DNA of 64,000 nucleotides, from positions 1-64,000 of the forward strand of contig JBMOMT010000031.1 of the NCBI GenBank assembly GCA_049324835.1. The letters run 5' to 3'. The position numbers were made by a program, and so were the translations under genes. The notes beneath the pieces were generated by a model that worked only from the letters and a program-made list of their open reading frames with translations, did not search any database and was not told where the DNA came from. Below are positions 9,264 to 17,016 of this stretch, piece by piece. The first letter of the stretch is position 1. Every line of letters starts with the position of its first letter. This DNA comes from JBMOMT01 sp049324835 (lineage in GTDB: Bacteria; Chloroflexota; Anaerolineae; CAYNKW01).

Positions 9264-11624
9264 ATGATTGGCATCGTATCCTACGGCGGTTACATCCCCC
9301 GGCTGCGCCTCGACCGCATGAGCATCGTGCAGGGCCTGGGCTGGCTGGCCCCGGCGGTGGTGATGGTAGCCCAGGGTGAACGCTCTTTCTGCAATTGGGA
9401 CGAAGATAGCCTGACGATGGCCGTGGCTGCGGCCCGTGACTGTCTGACCGGCGTGGACAAGTCTCAGGTGGACGCGCTCTACCTGGCCTCGACGACGCTG
9501 CCCTTTGCCGACCGGCTCAACGCCGGGATTGTCGCCGCCGCGCTCGATCTACGCTCCGATATCCTGGCCGCCGATCTCACCTCGACGCAAAAGGCCGGCG
9601 CCACGGCCCTCATCACCGCGCTGGAGGCGATCCGCAGCGGCGACAAAAAGGCGGCTATGGTGGTCGCCGCCGACCGGCGCGAGGCCAAAGCCGCCTCGTT
9701 CTACGAGATGTGGTTCGGCGATGGCGCGGCCGCGCTGCTGCTGGGCCGTGAAAATATCATCGCCGGCTTGGAGGGCGCGCACGCAGTGTCATACGACTTT
9801 GTCAGCCACTACCGGGCCGCGGAACGCCGCTTCGATTATACCTGGGAAGAGCGCTGGATTCGCGACGAAGGTTACGCCCGCATCATCCCGGAGGCGATCG
9901 ACGGCCTGCTGGGCAAGCTGGGTTTGCACATCAACGACGTGGACCGGCTGGTCTACCCCTGCTTCATCAAACGCCAGCACGCCGACATCGCCAGAGCGCT
10001 CGGCGCTGCGCCGGAAAAGGTGGTCGACAACCTGCACGAGGTGTGCGGCGAAACCGGCGCCGCCCACCCGCTGGTCATGCTCACCCACGCGCTGGAATCG
10101 GCCCAACCTGGCGAGCGCATCGTCGTCGCCGGCTTTGGCCAGGGCTGCGACGTGCTCTGCTTCCGCGTCACCGACGCCATCCGCGATCTCGGCCCTCGCA
10201 CCGGGATCGGCGGCGCGCTGGCAAACAAACTCACCACCGACAATTACCTGAAATTCCTCAAGTTTCGCGGCCTGATCGAGACCGAGAGCGGCATCCGCGC
10301 CGAGGCGCCCAACCAGACGGCCATGACGGCGCTGTGGCGCAGGCGGCAGATGATCCTGGGGCTGGTGGGCGGCAAGTGCACCGCCTGCGGCACACCCCAG
10401 TTCCCCAAAATGGACATCTGCGTCAACCCCGATTGCGGCGCAGCGCACACCCAGGAGGATTACCCCTTTGCCGACGTGCCGGCCACGGTCATGAGCTTTA
10501 CCGGCGACATGCTGGCCGTCTCCGAAGACCCACCGGCCATTTATGGCATGGTGCAATTCGAAGGCGGCGGACGTTTCATGGCCGATTTCACCGACTGCGC
10601 GCTGGACGATCTTCGAGTGGGCCAGCCGGTGCGGATGGTCTTTCGTAAACACCACAGCGACGCCGGGCGCGGCTTTACCGGCTATTTTTGGAAAGCCGTG
10701 CCTCTCGTAGAGGCAGAGTGCGCTCTGCCCGAAAAATCCATCCGTTTCGACGGGCAGGTGGCGGTGGTCACCGGCGCGGGCGGCGGTCTGGGCCGCGTCT
10801 ATGCCCTGGAGCTGGCCAGACGCGGCGCGCGCGTCGTCGTCAACGACCTGGGCGGCGCGCCCGACGGCTCTGGCGCATCGGCCCGCCCCGCCGATACCGT
10901 GGTGCAGGAGATCATCGACGCCGGCGGCCAGGCGGTGGCCAATTACGACTCGGTGGCCACGGCAGAGGGCGGCGAGCGGATCGTCGGGGCGGCGCTGGAG
11001 CATTTTGGCCGGCTGGACATCCTGGTCAACAACGCCGGCATCCTGCGCGACAAGTCCTTCACCAAGATGACCGCCGAGCAGTGGCAGGCGGTGCTGGCGG
11101 TGCATTTGCAGGGTGCGTATCACGTCACCCGGCCGGCGTTCATCGCCATGCGGGAACAGGGTTATGGCCGCATCGTATTCACCACCTCGGCGGCGGGGTT
11201 GTTTGGCAACTTTGGCCAGGCCAACTACAGCGCGGCCAAGATGGGGTTGGTGGGGCTGATGAACACCCTCAAGCTGGAGGGAGAAAAGTACGACATCAAG
11301 GTGAACACGGTAGCGCCAATAGCGGCGACACGGCTGACGCAGGACATCCTGCCGCCCGATTTTCACGAACAACTCACCCCGGAACTCGTCGCCCCGCTGG
11401 TGCTGTATCTGTGCTCCTCAGACTGCACCGACAGCGGCCTGATCCTCAACGCCGGCGGCGGCTTTTTTGGCCGGGCGGCGGTGGTCAGTGGGCCGGGCGC
11501 GGCGCTCAAAGAGGCCAGCGTGGAGGCGGTGCGTCAACACTGGGCGCCGATCGATGCCCTGGACGGCGCGCAGGAATATCGAGACGCGAACACAGCGTTG
11601 ATGGAGATGTTGAGCAAAACGTGA
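9264..11624 (+). CDS. HMG-CoA synthase-like / DUF35 / SDR fusion protein
   Basis: This 786-residue fusion has a thiolase-fold HMG-CoA-synthase-like domain of archaeal type at residues 1-325 (IVSYGGYIPRLRL, then AADLTSTQKAGATAL, then MWFGDGAAALLLG). Residues about 325-480 are a DUF35 unit: a zinc ribbon (CTACG ... CVNPDCG) and an OB fold. Residues 494-786 are an SDR almost identical to the one in the preceding gene. In archaeal HMG-CoA synthases the catalytic Cys lies in a FACKAGT motif; the aligned position here is Gln109 (STQKAGA). The domain therefore cannot form the usual acyl-Cys intermediate and may be a partner for the following thiolase, as DUF35 proteins often are (inference). AAGGAG precedes the ATG. 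Confidence 0.85.
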   Translation: MIGIVSYGGYIPRLRLDRMSIVQGLGWLAPAVVMVAQGERSFCNWDEDSLTMAVAAARDCLTGVDKSQVDALYLASTTLPFADRLNAGIVAAALDLRSDILAADLTSTQKAGATALITALEAIRSGDKKAAMVVAADRREAKAASFYEMWFGDGAAALLLGRENIIAGLEGAHAVSYDFVSHYRAAERRFDYTWEERWIRDEGYARIIPEAIDGLLGKLGLHINDVDRLVYPCFIKRQHADIARALGAAPEKVVDNLHEVCGETGAAHPLVMLTHALESAQPGERIVVAGFGQGCDVLCFRVTDAIRDLGPRTGIGGALANKLTTDNYLKFLKFRGLIETESGIRAEAPNQTAMTALWRRRQMILGLVGGKCTACGTPQFPKMDICVNPDCGAAHTQEDYPFADVPATVMSFTGDMLAVSEDPPAIYGMVQFEGGGRFMADFTDCALDDLRVGQPVRMVFRKHHSDAGRGFTGYFWKAVPLVEAECALPEKSIRFDGQVAVVTGAGGGLGRVYALELARRGARVVVNDLGGAPDGSGASARPADTVVQEIIDAGGQAVANYDSVATAEGGERIVGAALEHFGRLDILVNNAGILRDKSFTKMTAEQWQAVLAVHLQGAYHVTRPAFIAMREQGYGRIVFTTSAAGLFGNFGQANYSAAKMGLVGLMNTLKLEGEKYDIKVNTVAPIAATRLTQDILPPDFHEQLTPELVAPLVLYLCSSDCTDSGLILNAGGGFFGRAAVVSGPGAALKEASVEAVRQHWAPIDALDGAQEYRDANTALMEMLSKT
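10738..11499 (+). repeat. Duplicated SDR-coding segment, copy 2
   Basis: This is the partner of 7761-8522 (see there). It encodes the SDR domain of the HMGS-like fusion. High identity, including at synonymous sites, implies recent duplication or ongoing gene conversion. Confidence 0.95.
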
Positions 11625-11655
11625 CGCTTGACGTTTGACGTTTGACGTTTGACGC
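11621..11655 (+). repeat. TTGACGT heptamer array 3
   Basis: Five perfect-phase 7-mers (GTGACGC, three TTGACGT, TTGACGC) overlap the stop codon of the HMGS-like gene. The thiolase start is 34 bp further on. Confidence 0.8.
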
Positions 11656-11688
11656 TCTGAGAACCAACCCTCACGAGGAGAAGACATT

Positions 11689-12897
11689 ATGGCCACCGGC
11701 ATCCGTGATAAAGTCGCCATCATCGGCATGGGCTGCACCCGGTTCGGCGAGCGCTGGGATGTGGGCGCCGAAGAGTTGATCGTCGAGGCCTTTGAGGAGG
11801 CCATCGCCGATGCCGGCATCGACCGGGCCGAGATTCAGGCTGCCTGGCTGGGCGCCTGCATGGAAGAGGTCAGCGTGGGCAAGAGCGCGTTGCCGCTTGC
11901 GCTGACGCTGCGTTTGCCCAAAATCCCCGTCACCCGCGTGGAAAACTTTTGCGCCACCGGCACGGAGGCCTTTCGCGGCGCGTGTTACGCCGTGGCTTCG
12001 GGCGCGTACGACATTGCCCTGGCGCTGGGCGTGGAAAAGCTCAAAGATATCGGCTACGGCGGCCTGCCCAACTGGGGGGCCAGCGCCGGCACACTCACCT
12101 GGCAGTGGATGCCCAACGTCACCGCGCCGGGCGCCTTTGCCCAGCTTGCCACGGCCTACGCCGCCCGCTACAACATCCCCATGGACGATCTCAGGCGCGC
12201 CATGGCCCACGTCTCGGCCAAGAGCCATGCCAACGCCGTACGCAACCCCAAAGCCCACCTGCGCCGGGCCGTCACCGTCGAGCAGGTCATGGCCGCGCCG
12301 ACCATCGCTTACCCGCTGGGGCTGTTCGATTGCTGCGGCGTGAGCGACGGCGCGGCCTGCGCGGTCGTCACCACGCCCGAGATCGCCCGGAGCATGGGCC
12401 GGCAGGAGCTGGTCAGCGTCAAAGCGTTGCAGGTGGCCCTCAGCAGCGGCGAAGAGATGGGCTATAACGCCTGGGATGGCGCCAATTTCGTCACCACCGC
12501 CAAGTGCAGCCAGATGGCCTACCGGGAGGCGGGCATCACCGATCCACGAAACGAGATCAGCATGATGGAGGTGCACGATTGTTTCTCCATCACCGAGCTG
12601 GTGACGATGGAAGACCTGCACATCTCACCGCGGGGCGGCGCGCCGCGGGACGTGCTGGATGGCTTTTTCGACTTTGATGGCGGCATCCCCTGCCAGCCCG
12701 ATGGCGGCTTGAAATGTTTTGGACATCCCATCGGCGCTTCCGGTTTGCGCATGTTGTACGAGATGTATCTGCAACTCTTGGGCCGGGCCGGCGAGCGGCA
12801 GATCACGAGCCCGCGTTACGGCCTGACGCACAACCTGGGCGGCATGCCCTACATGAACATTTGCAGTGTGGCCATTGTGGGGCGGTATGGGGAATGA
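11689..12897 (+). CDS. Thiolase, SCP-x/lipid-transfer type
   Basis: This 402-residue thiolase of the SCP-x (non-specific lipid-transfer) class has nucleophile Cys88 in ENFCATGTEAF, HDCFSITEL, and GHPIGASGLRM near the C-terminus. It is expected to carry out thiolytic cleavage of a 3-ketoacyl-CoA, completing the sequence dehydrogenase, hydratase, SDR. GAGGAG precedes the ATG. Enzymes of this class, for example Ltp2 in steroid side-chain degradation, work with a DUF35 partner. The DUF35 domain in the upstream fusion is the obvious candidate. Confidence 0.92.
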   Translation: MATGIRDKVAIIGMGCTRFGERWDVGAEELIVEAFEEAIADAGIDRAEIQAAWLGACMEEVSVGKSALPLALTLRLPKIPVTRVENFCATGTEAFRGACYAVASGAYDIALALGVEKLKDIGYGGLPNWGASAGTLTWQWMPNVTAPGAFAQLATAYAARYNIPMDDLRRAMAHVSAKSHANAVRNPKAHLRRAVTVEQVMAAPTIAYPLGLFDCCGVSDGAACAVVTTPEIARSMGRQELVSVKALQVALSSGEEMGYNAWDGANFVTTAKCSQMAYREAGITDPRNEISMMEVHDCFSITELVTMEDLHISPRGGAPRDVLDGFFDFDGGIPCQPDGGLKCFGHPIGASGLRMLYEMYLQLLGRAGERQITSPRYGLTHNLGGMPYMNICSVAIVGRYGE

Positions 12898-12900
12898 GGC

Positions 12901-13245
12901 GTGAGAGAGAAGGGGGCATTGGTCCGAGAGTACGTACACCAGGAATTGAACTGCGAGATCACCGCTATCGGCGGGCATTACGTGCTGCTCAAAGAAGATC
13001 GGCTGCCCTTCTGTGGGCGCGAGGTGCTCTATCTGGTGGGGCACGCTGCCTTTGACACGACCTGCTGCGGCGAGGGCGGCTGCGCCTACGCTCTGGTGCC
13101 GGGGTACGTCGTGCGCTGGAAGTATCGAACCAACCCGCATGGCCTGGCGGTCTCCCAGATTGAGCCCATTGGCGACGAGGCGCAGCGCAAAGAAATCCGA
13201 CGGCTGGTAGAGAGGAGGGAAACGATCCATCAGGTAAACTTTTGA
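12901..13245 (+). CDS. Conserved small cysteine-containing protein, function unknown
   Basis: This 114-residue protein starts with GTG three bases after the thiolase stop. It has no clear ribosome site, so it is probably translated by coupling. The centre contains FDTTCCGEGGCAYALVPGYVVRW, with vicinal cysteines and a third Cys five residues on, which could bind a metal or cluster. An earlier Cys lies at PFCGRE. I do not recognise a named family. It sits between a thiolase and an acyl-CoA ligase, so a role in the same pathway is likely but unproven. Confidence 0.75.
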   Translation: MREKGALVREYVHQELNCEITAIGGHYVLLKEDRLPFCGREVLYLVGHAAFDTTCCGEGGCAYALVPGYVVRWKYRTNPHGLAVSQIEPIGDEAQRKEIRRLVERRETIHQVNF

Positions 13246-13335
13246 ATGGCACATCGCCGCATCCCGACACGCCCACAGCGCCAGTTTGGTCTGGCCAATG
13301 GCCGGACGAGCATGTCTCAAATGGAGGAGAGAGCC

Positions 13336-15045
13336 ATGGAAAAACCCTGGATCAAGCACTATGATCGAGGCGTGCCAGCGACGATCGACTATCCCCGTAT
13401 CCCGCTGGATCGATTGTTGGCCCACACGGCCAGCCAATATCCCGGCCATACGGCCACCATTTTCGGCGCACGCGTCGGTTCGCGCCTCATGGACGCCAAA
13501 TTGACCTACCGCCAGCTCGATGACCTGGTCAATCGTTTTGCCGCCGGGCTGCAAAGCATGGGCGTGGCAAAAGGCGATCGGGTGGCGGTGATGTTTCCCA
13601 ACAGTCCACAGTTCGTCATCGCCGCCTATGCCACCTGGCGCGTGGGAGGCATCGTGGTGTGCTGCAACCCGCTCTATGTGGCCCGCGAGGTGGAATACCT
13701 GGTCAACGATTCCGGCGCCGAGACGTTCGTCGTGATGAGCAGTCTCTACGAGCGGATCAAGAGCGTGCGCGCCAACACCGGCCTCAAGCGGGTCATCGTC
13801 AGCAACATCAAAGAGCATTTTCCCGGCCTGCTCAGGTTCCTCTTTTCACTGAGCAAGGAGAAAAAAGAGGGCCACAAGGTGGATATTTCCGCCGACGCCG
13901 ATACCCACTGGCTGCAAGACATCATCCGCCGCGCCCCGGCGCGGCCCGCGCCGGTCGAGATCGACCCCCAAGAGGTGGCCACGCTCATCTATACCGGCGG
14001 CACCACCGGCGGCCCCAAAGGCGCGCAACTCAGCCACTATAACCTGGTGTCCAACGCCACGCTGCTCAACATCTGGGCCAAGAGCCAGGCCACTCGAGAC
14101 GTGCTCGTCTCTGTCATGCCCTTTTTCCACAGTTATGGCCTGACGGTGGGCATGAACACGCCCATCGCCAATGCCCTGAGCTTTGTCCTGATCCCCAATC
14201 CCCGCGATCTGGAGCACGTCCTGCTGGCCATTCAGACCCACCGCGTCACCGTTCTGCCGGCCATCCCGTCCATCTATGTGGCGCTGAACAACTTTCCAGA
14301 GCGCGCCAAATACGATCTGTCGTCGGTCAAATTTGCCCCCAGCGCCGCCGCGCCGCTGCCGCCGGAGGTGCAGGAACGCTTTGAAGCCAACACCGGCTGC
14401 AAGATGGTCGAAGCCTACGGCCTGACCGAGACCAGCCCGGCGGCGAGCATGGATCCCATCGACAGCCCGCGCGCCCATTCCATCGGTGTGCCCCTGCCCG
14501 ATACCGACATGAAAATCGTCGATATCGAGACCGGCACACGGGAAATGCCGGTGGGCGAAAGCGGCGAGATCATCATCAAGGGGCCGCAGATCATGAAGGG
14601 CTATTGGAACCTGCCCACCGAAACGGCCAACGCCATCCGCACCGGCCCCGACGGCCAGCCGGGCTGGTTCTATTCCGGCGACATTGGCTACATGGACGAG
14701 GACGGCTATTTCCACATCGTGGACCGCAAAAAAGACATGATCATCGTCAGCGGCTACAACGTCTACCCGGCCGATATCGAGGCGGTGCTGTTCGAGCACC
14801 CGGCGATCAAAGAGGCGGCTGTCATCGGCGTGCCCGACGAACAGCGGGGCGAGATCGTCAAGGCCTTCGTCGTGCTCAAAGAGGGCGCCACAGCCACCGC
14901 CGACGAGATCGTGGCTTTTTGCCGCGAGCGCGTGGCGGCCTACAAAGCGCCGCGCCAGGTCGAGTTCCGGGACGATCTGCCCAAATCGATCATCGGCAAA
15001 GTGCTGCGCCGCCAGCTCCGCGAGGTAGAATCTGAACGCAGATAA
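13336..15045 (+). CDS. Long-chain acyl-CoA ligase (AMP-forming)
   Basis: This 569-residue adenylate-forming enzyme has the P-loop TGGTTGGPKG near residue 220, YGLTETSP near 360, YSGDIGYMDEDGYFH near 450, and the C-terminal lysine region PKSIIGKVLRRQLRE. It activates a fatty or other carboxylic acid to its CoA thioester with ATP, feeding the neighbouring beta-oxidation enzymes. ATG 13336 is chosen because GGAGGAGAG lies just before it; an upstream in-frame ATG lacks such a site. The last five codons derive from a short dispersed repeat (see 15031-15063), so the extreme C-terminus may have been altered. Confidence 0.94.
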   Translation: MEKPWIKHYDRGVPATIDYPRIPLDRLLAHTASQYPGHTATIFGARVGSRLMDAKLTYRQLDDLVNRFAAGLQSMGVAKGDRVAVMFPNSPQFVIAAYATWRVGGIVVCCNPLYVAREVEYLVNDSGAETFVVMSSLYERIKSVRANTGLKRVIVSNIKEHFPGLLRFLFSLSKEKKEGHKVDISADADTHWLQDIIRRAPARPAPVEIDPQEVATLIYTGGTTGGPKGAQLSHYNLVSNATLLNIWAKSQATRDVLVSVMPFFHSYGLTVGMNTPIANALSFVLIPNPRDLEHVLLAIQTHRVTVLPAIPSIYVALNNFPERAKYDLSSVKFAPSAAAPLPPEVQERFEANTGCKMVEAYGLTETSPAASMDPIDSPRAHSIGVPLPDTDMKIVDIETGTREMPVGESGEIIIKGPQIMKGYWNLPTETANAIRTGPDGQPGWFYSGDIGYMDEDGYFHIVDRKKDMIIVSGYNVYPADIEAVLFEHPAIKEAAVIGVPDEQRGEIVKAFVVLKEGATATADEIVAFCRERVAAYKAPRQVEFRDDLPKSIIGKVLRRQLREVESERR

Positions 15046-15063
15046 ACGCTGATTTTCTCTGAT
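15031..15063 (-). repeat. Dispersed ATCTGCGTT-type repeat, left array
   Basis: On the minus strand it reads ATCAG...ATCAGCGTTTATCTGCGTT, the common tandem motif found around mobile small genes. An inverted counterpart lies at 15443-15474. The two bracket the MITE and the GxxExxY fragment. It overlaps the ligase stop codon. Confidence 0.65.
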
Positions 15064-15075
15064 CATACATGAAGA

Positions 15076-15228
15076 GTAACTGCTCACCCTCCCGCAGGCT
15101 CTGGTAGGGGCACGGCATGCCGTGCCTCCTTGTGCCGCTACATTTTGCAGATTTACCGGGCCCAGTCGGCTAAATTGTGACATAGGATGACCGATTTCAG
15201 CCTGCGGGAGGGTAGGCTGAGCAGTTAC
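15076..15228. mobile_element. IS66-like MITE, copy 1
   Basis: This 153-bp non-coding element has perfect 11-bp terminal inverted repeats GTAACTGCTCA/TGAGCAGTTAC. They extend inwards through CCCTCCCGCAGG, interrupted by GCCTA at the right end only. It is flanked by an 8-bp target duplication, CATGAAGA at 15068-15075 and CATGAGGA at 15229-15236, with one mismatch. It contains the 18-bp palindrome GGCACGGCATGCCGTGCC. GTAA ends and 8-bp duplications are features of the IS66 family, so it was probably mobilised by an IS66-type transposase. Confidence 0.85.
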
Positions 15229-15423
15229 CATGAGGATACCTTGAGCTTCAAGCACACTGGCGTCACAGAACGGATCATCAAGGCATTTTATACAGTCTAC
15301 AATGCACTGGGCTATGGCTTCCTGGAAAGAGTCTACCAAAACGCCCTGGCTATTGAACTGCGCAAGCTTGGCCTGAAAGTGGTTCAAGAAGCGTGCATTG
15401 CTGTTCATTATGAACCAGTTTGA
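15187..15423 (+). pseudogene. Truncated GxxExxY protein
   Basis: The frame encodes GVTERIIKAFYTVYNALGYGFLERVY, the conserved start of GxxExxY proteins (a small PD-(D/E)XK-like family of about 120-130 residues). It then stops after AVHYEPV, before the DLLV and ELK region that carries the presumed active site. The open frame enters from the MITE, whose insertion probably replaced or fused the original start. A decayed gene. Confidence 0.8.
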
Positions 15424-15442
15424 CAGAACTGAAAAATCCGCG

Positions 15443-15474
15443 CGATCTGCGTTCATCTGCGTCCAAATCAGAGA
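15443..15474 (+). repeat. Dispersed ATCTGCGTT-type repeat, right array
   Basis: Two direct ATCTGCGT units (ATCTGCGTTC, ATCTGCGTCC) followed by AAATCAGAG. It is inverted relative to 15031-15063 and abuts the ribosome site of the CrtI-like gene. Confidence 0.65.
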
Positions 15475-15482
15475 GGAAATCC

Positions 15483-17012
15483 ATGACCAAGTACGACGCC
15501 ATCGTCATCGGGGCCGGGCTGGGTGGGCTGTCGGCGGCGACGATGCTGGCCCACGGCGGCCTGAGCGTGCTGCTCCTGGAGCGGCACAACGTGCCCGGCG
15601 GTTATGCCACCAGCTTTGTGCGCGGCCGCTACGAGTTCGAGATCGCGCTGCACGAGCTTTCCGGCGTCGGCCCGCCGCAGAACCGGGGCGCGGTCTACCG
15701 TTACCTGGAATACCTGGGCCTGGCCGACCGGGTCGAGTTCCTGCACGTGCCCAACCTCTACCGCGCCGTCTTTCTCGACCCTTCGCGCCCCTCAGGGCGG
15801 CGCCTCGATGTGACCCTGCCTGTGGGTCAGGAGGCTTTCGAGACCACCCTGTGCCAGACCTTCCCCCACGAGGCGAAGGGCATCCGCCGTTTTATGAAGC
15901 GTGTATTCGACTTTGGCCGCGATTTTTCCCGCGTCACCCGCCGCCGGGGCCGGGTCAATCCGCTGCTGCTGCCCTTGCAACACCCTCACTTTTTCCGCTA
16001 CCTGCCCGTCACCTGGGGCCAGGTGCTCAACCGCGACGTGCGTGATCCGCTGGCGCGGGCGACGCTCTCACAATACTGGGGTTATGTGGGCCTGCCGCCA
16101 GGCCAGATCTCGTTCGTCTATATGGCCAGCACACTGGCGGCCTACGTGCGGCGCGGGGCCGCCTTTCCCCAGGGACGCTCGCAGGCCCTCTCCAATGCTT
16201 TTCTGGGCCGTTTTGAAGAGCTGGGCGGCGAGGTCCGCCTGAACTGTGGCGTGCGGCAGATTCTCACCCGCGATGGGCGCGCAACCGGCGTGATCACCGA
16301 GGCCGGCGACGAGATCACCGCCGACTGGATCGTCTCCAACGCCGACCCGGTCGCCACCGGCCGCGACCTGATCGGCGCCGAAAAAGTGCCCGCCGCCTTT
16401 TTCACCCGGCTGCAATCCAGCCAGGTGGCCGCCTCGACGGTCAACGTCTATCTGGGCGTCGCCTGCCCGCCGGAAAAGCTGGGCCTGACCGAGCACGAGA
16501 TTTTTATCAACCCCGACACCGATTTTGACCGTCACTACCAGACCATGCACCGCGTCGAGCCGCCGGACGCCATCGCCGTCACCTGTTACAACGCCGTCTA
16601 CCCCGATATTTCTCCGCCGGGCACGAGCATCGTCGTGCTGACGGCGCTGGCCTACGGCGAGCCGTGGGCTGCCATCCCACCCGGCGAATACGTGGCTGTC
16701 AAGAACCGCATCGCCGGCGCCATGATCGATCTGGCCGAGACGATCGCGCCCGGCCTGCGCGCCGCCACCGAAGTGGTGGAGGTCTCGACGCCGCTGACCA
16801 ACATGCGCTACGCCGGCGCGCTGGGCGGCAGCATCTATGGTTTCAGCCAGCCGCCGCGCGACAACATGGCCTGGCGCATGAGGCACCGCGGGCCGTTGGA
16901 CGGGCTCTATTTCGTCGGCGCGTGGACGCAACCGGGCGGCGGCTTTGAGCCATGCATCATGTCGGGGCAGATGGCCGGCGGCGCGATTTTAAAAGCGAAA
17001 CGTGAGGCGTGA
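15483..17012 (+). CDS. FAD-dependent phytoene desaturase-like oxidoreductase (COG1233 type)
   Basis: This 509-residue flavoprotein has the dinucleotide-binding motif GAGLGGLSAA at the N-terminus and the typical CrtI second motif ERHNVPGGYATSF. The C-terminal FAD signature is YFVGAWTQPGGGFEPCIMSG. The start at 15483 follows GAGAGGAAA. The family includes carotenoid desaturases and isomerases and retinol-saturase-like enzymes. No carotenoid synthesis genes are near, so a desaturation or saturation step on the degraded lipid is as likely as carotenoid chemistry. It overlaps or nearly touches the following reductase gene. Confidence 0.85.
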   Translation: MTKYDAIVIGAGLGGLSAATMLAHGGLSVLLLERHNVPGGYATSFVRGRYEFEIALHELSGVGPPQNRGAVYRYLEYLGLADRVEFLHVPNLYRAVFLDPSRPSGRRLDVTLPVGQEAFETTLCQTFPHEAKGIRRFMKRVFDFGRDFSRVTRRRGRVNPLLLPLQHPHFFRYLPVTWGQVLNRDVRDPLARATLSQYWGYVGLPPGQISFVYMASTLAAYVRRGAAFPQGRSQALSNAFLGRFEELGGEVRLNCGVRQILTRDGRATGVITEAGDEITADWIVSNADPVATGRDLIGAEKVPAAFFTRLQSSQVAASTVNVYLGVACPPEKLGLTEHEIFINPDTDFDRHYQTMHRVEPPDAIAVTCYNAVYPDISPPGTSIVVLTALAYGEPWAAIPPGEYVAVKNRIAGAMIDLAETIAPGLRAATEVVEVSTPLTNMRYAGALGGSIYGFSQPPRDNMAWRMRHRGPLDGLYFVGAWTQPGGGFEPCIMSGQMAGGAILKAKREA

Positions 17013-17016
17013 CACG

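Noticed and set aside
6866..11372. Two long minus-strand frames (6866-8569 and 9789-11372) resembling each other
   Set aside because: Their similarity only reflects the duplicated SDR DNA on the other strand.
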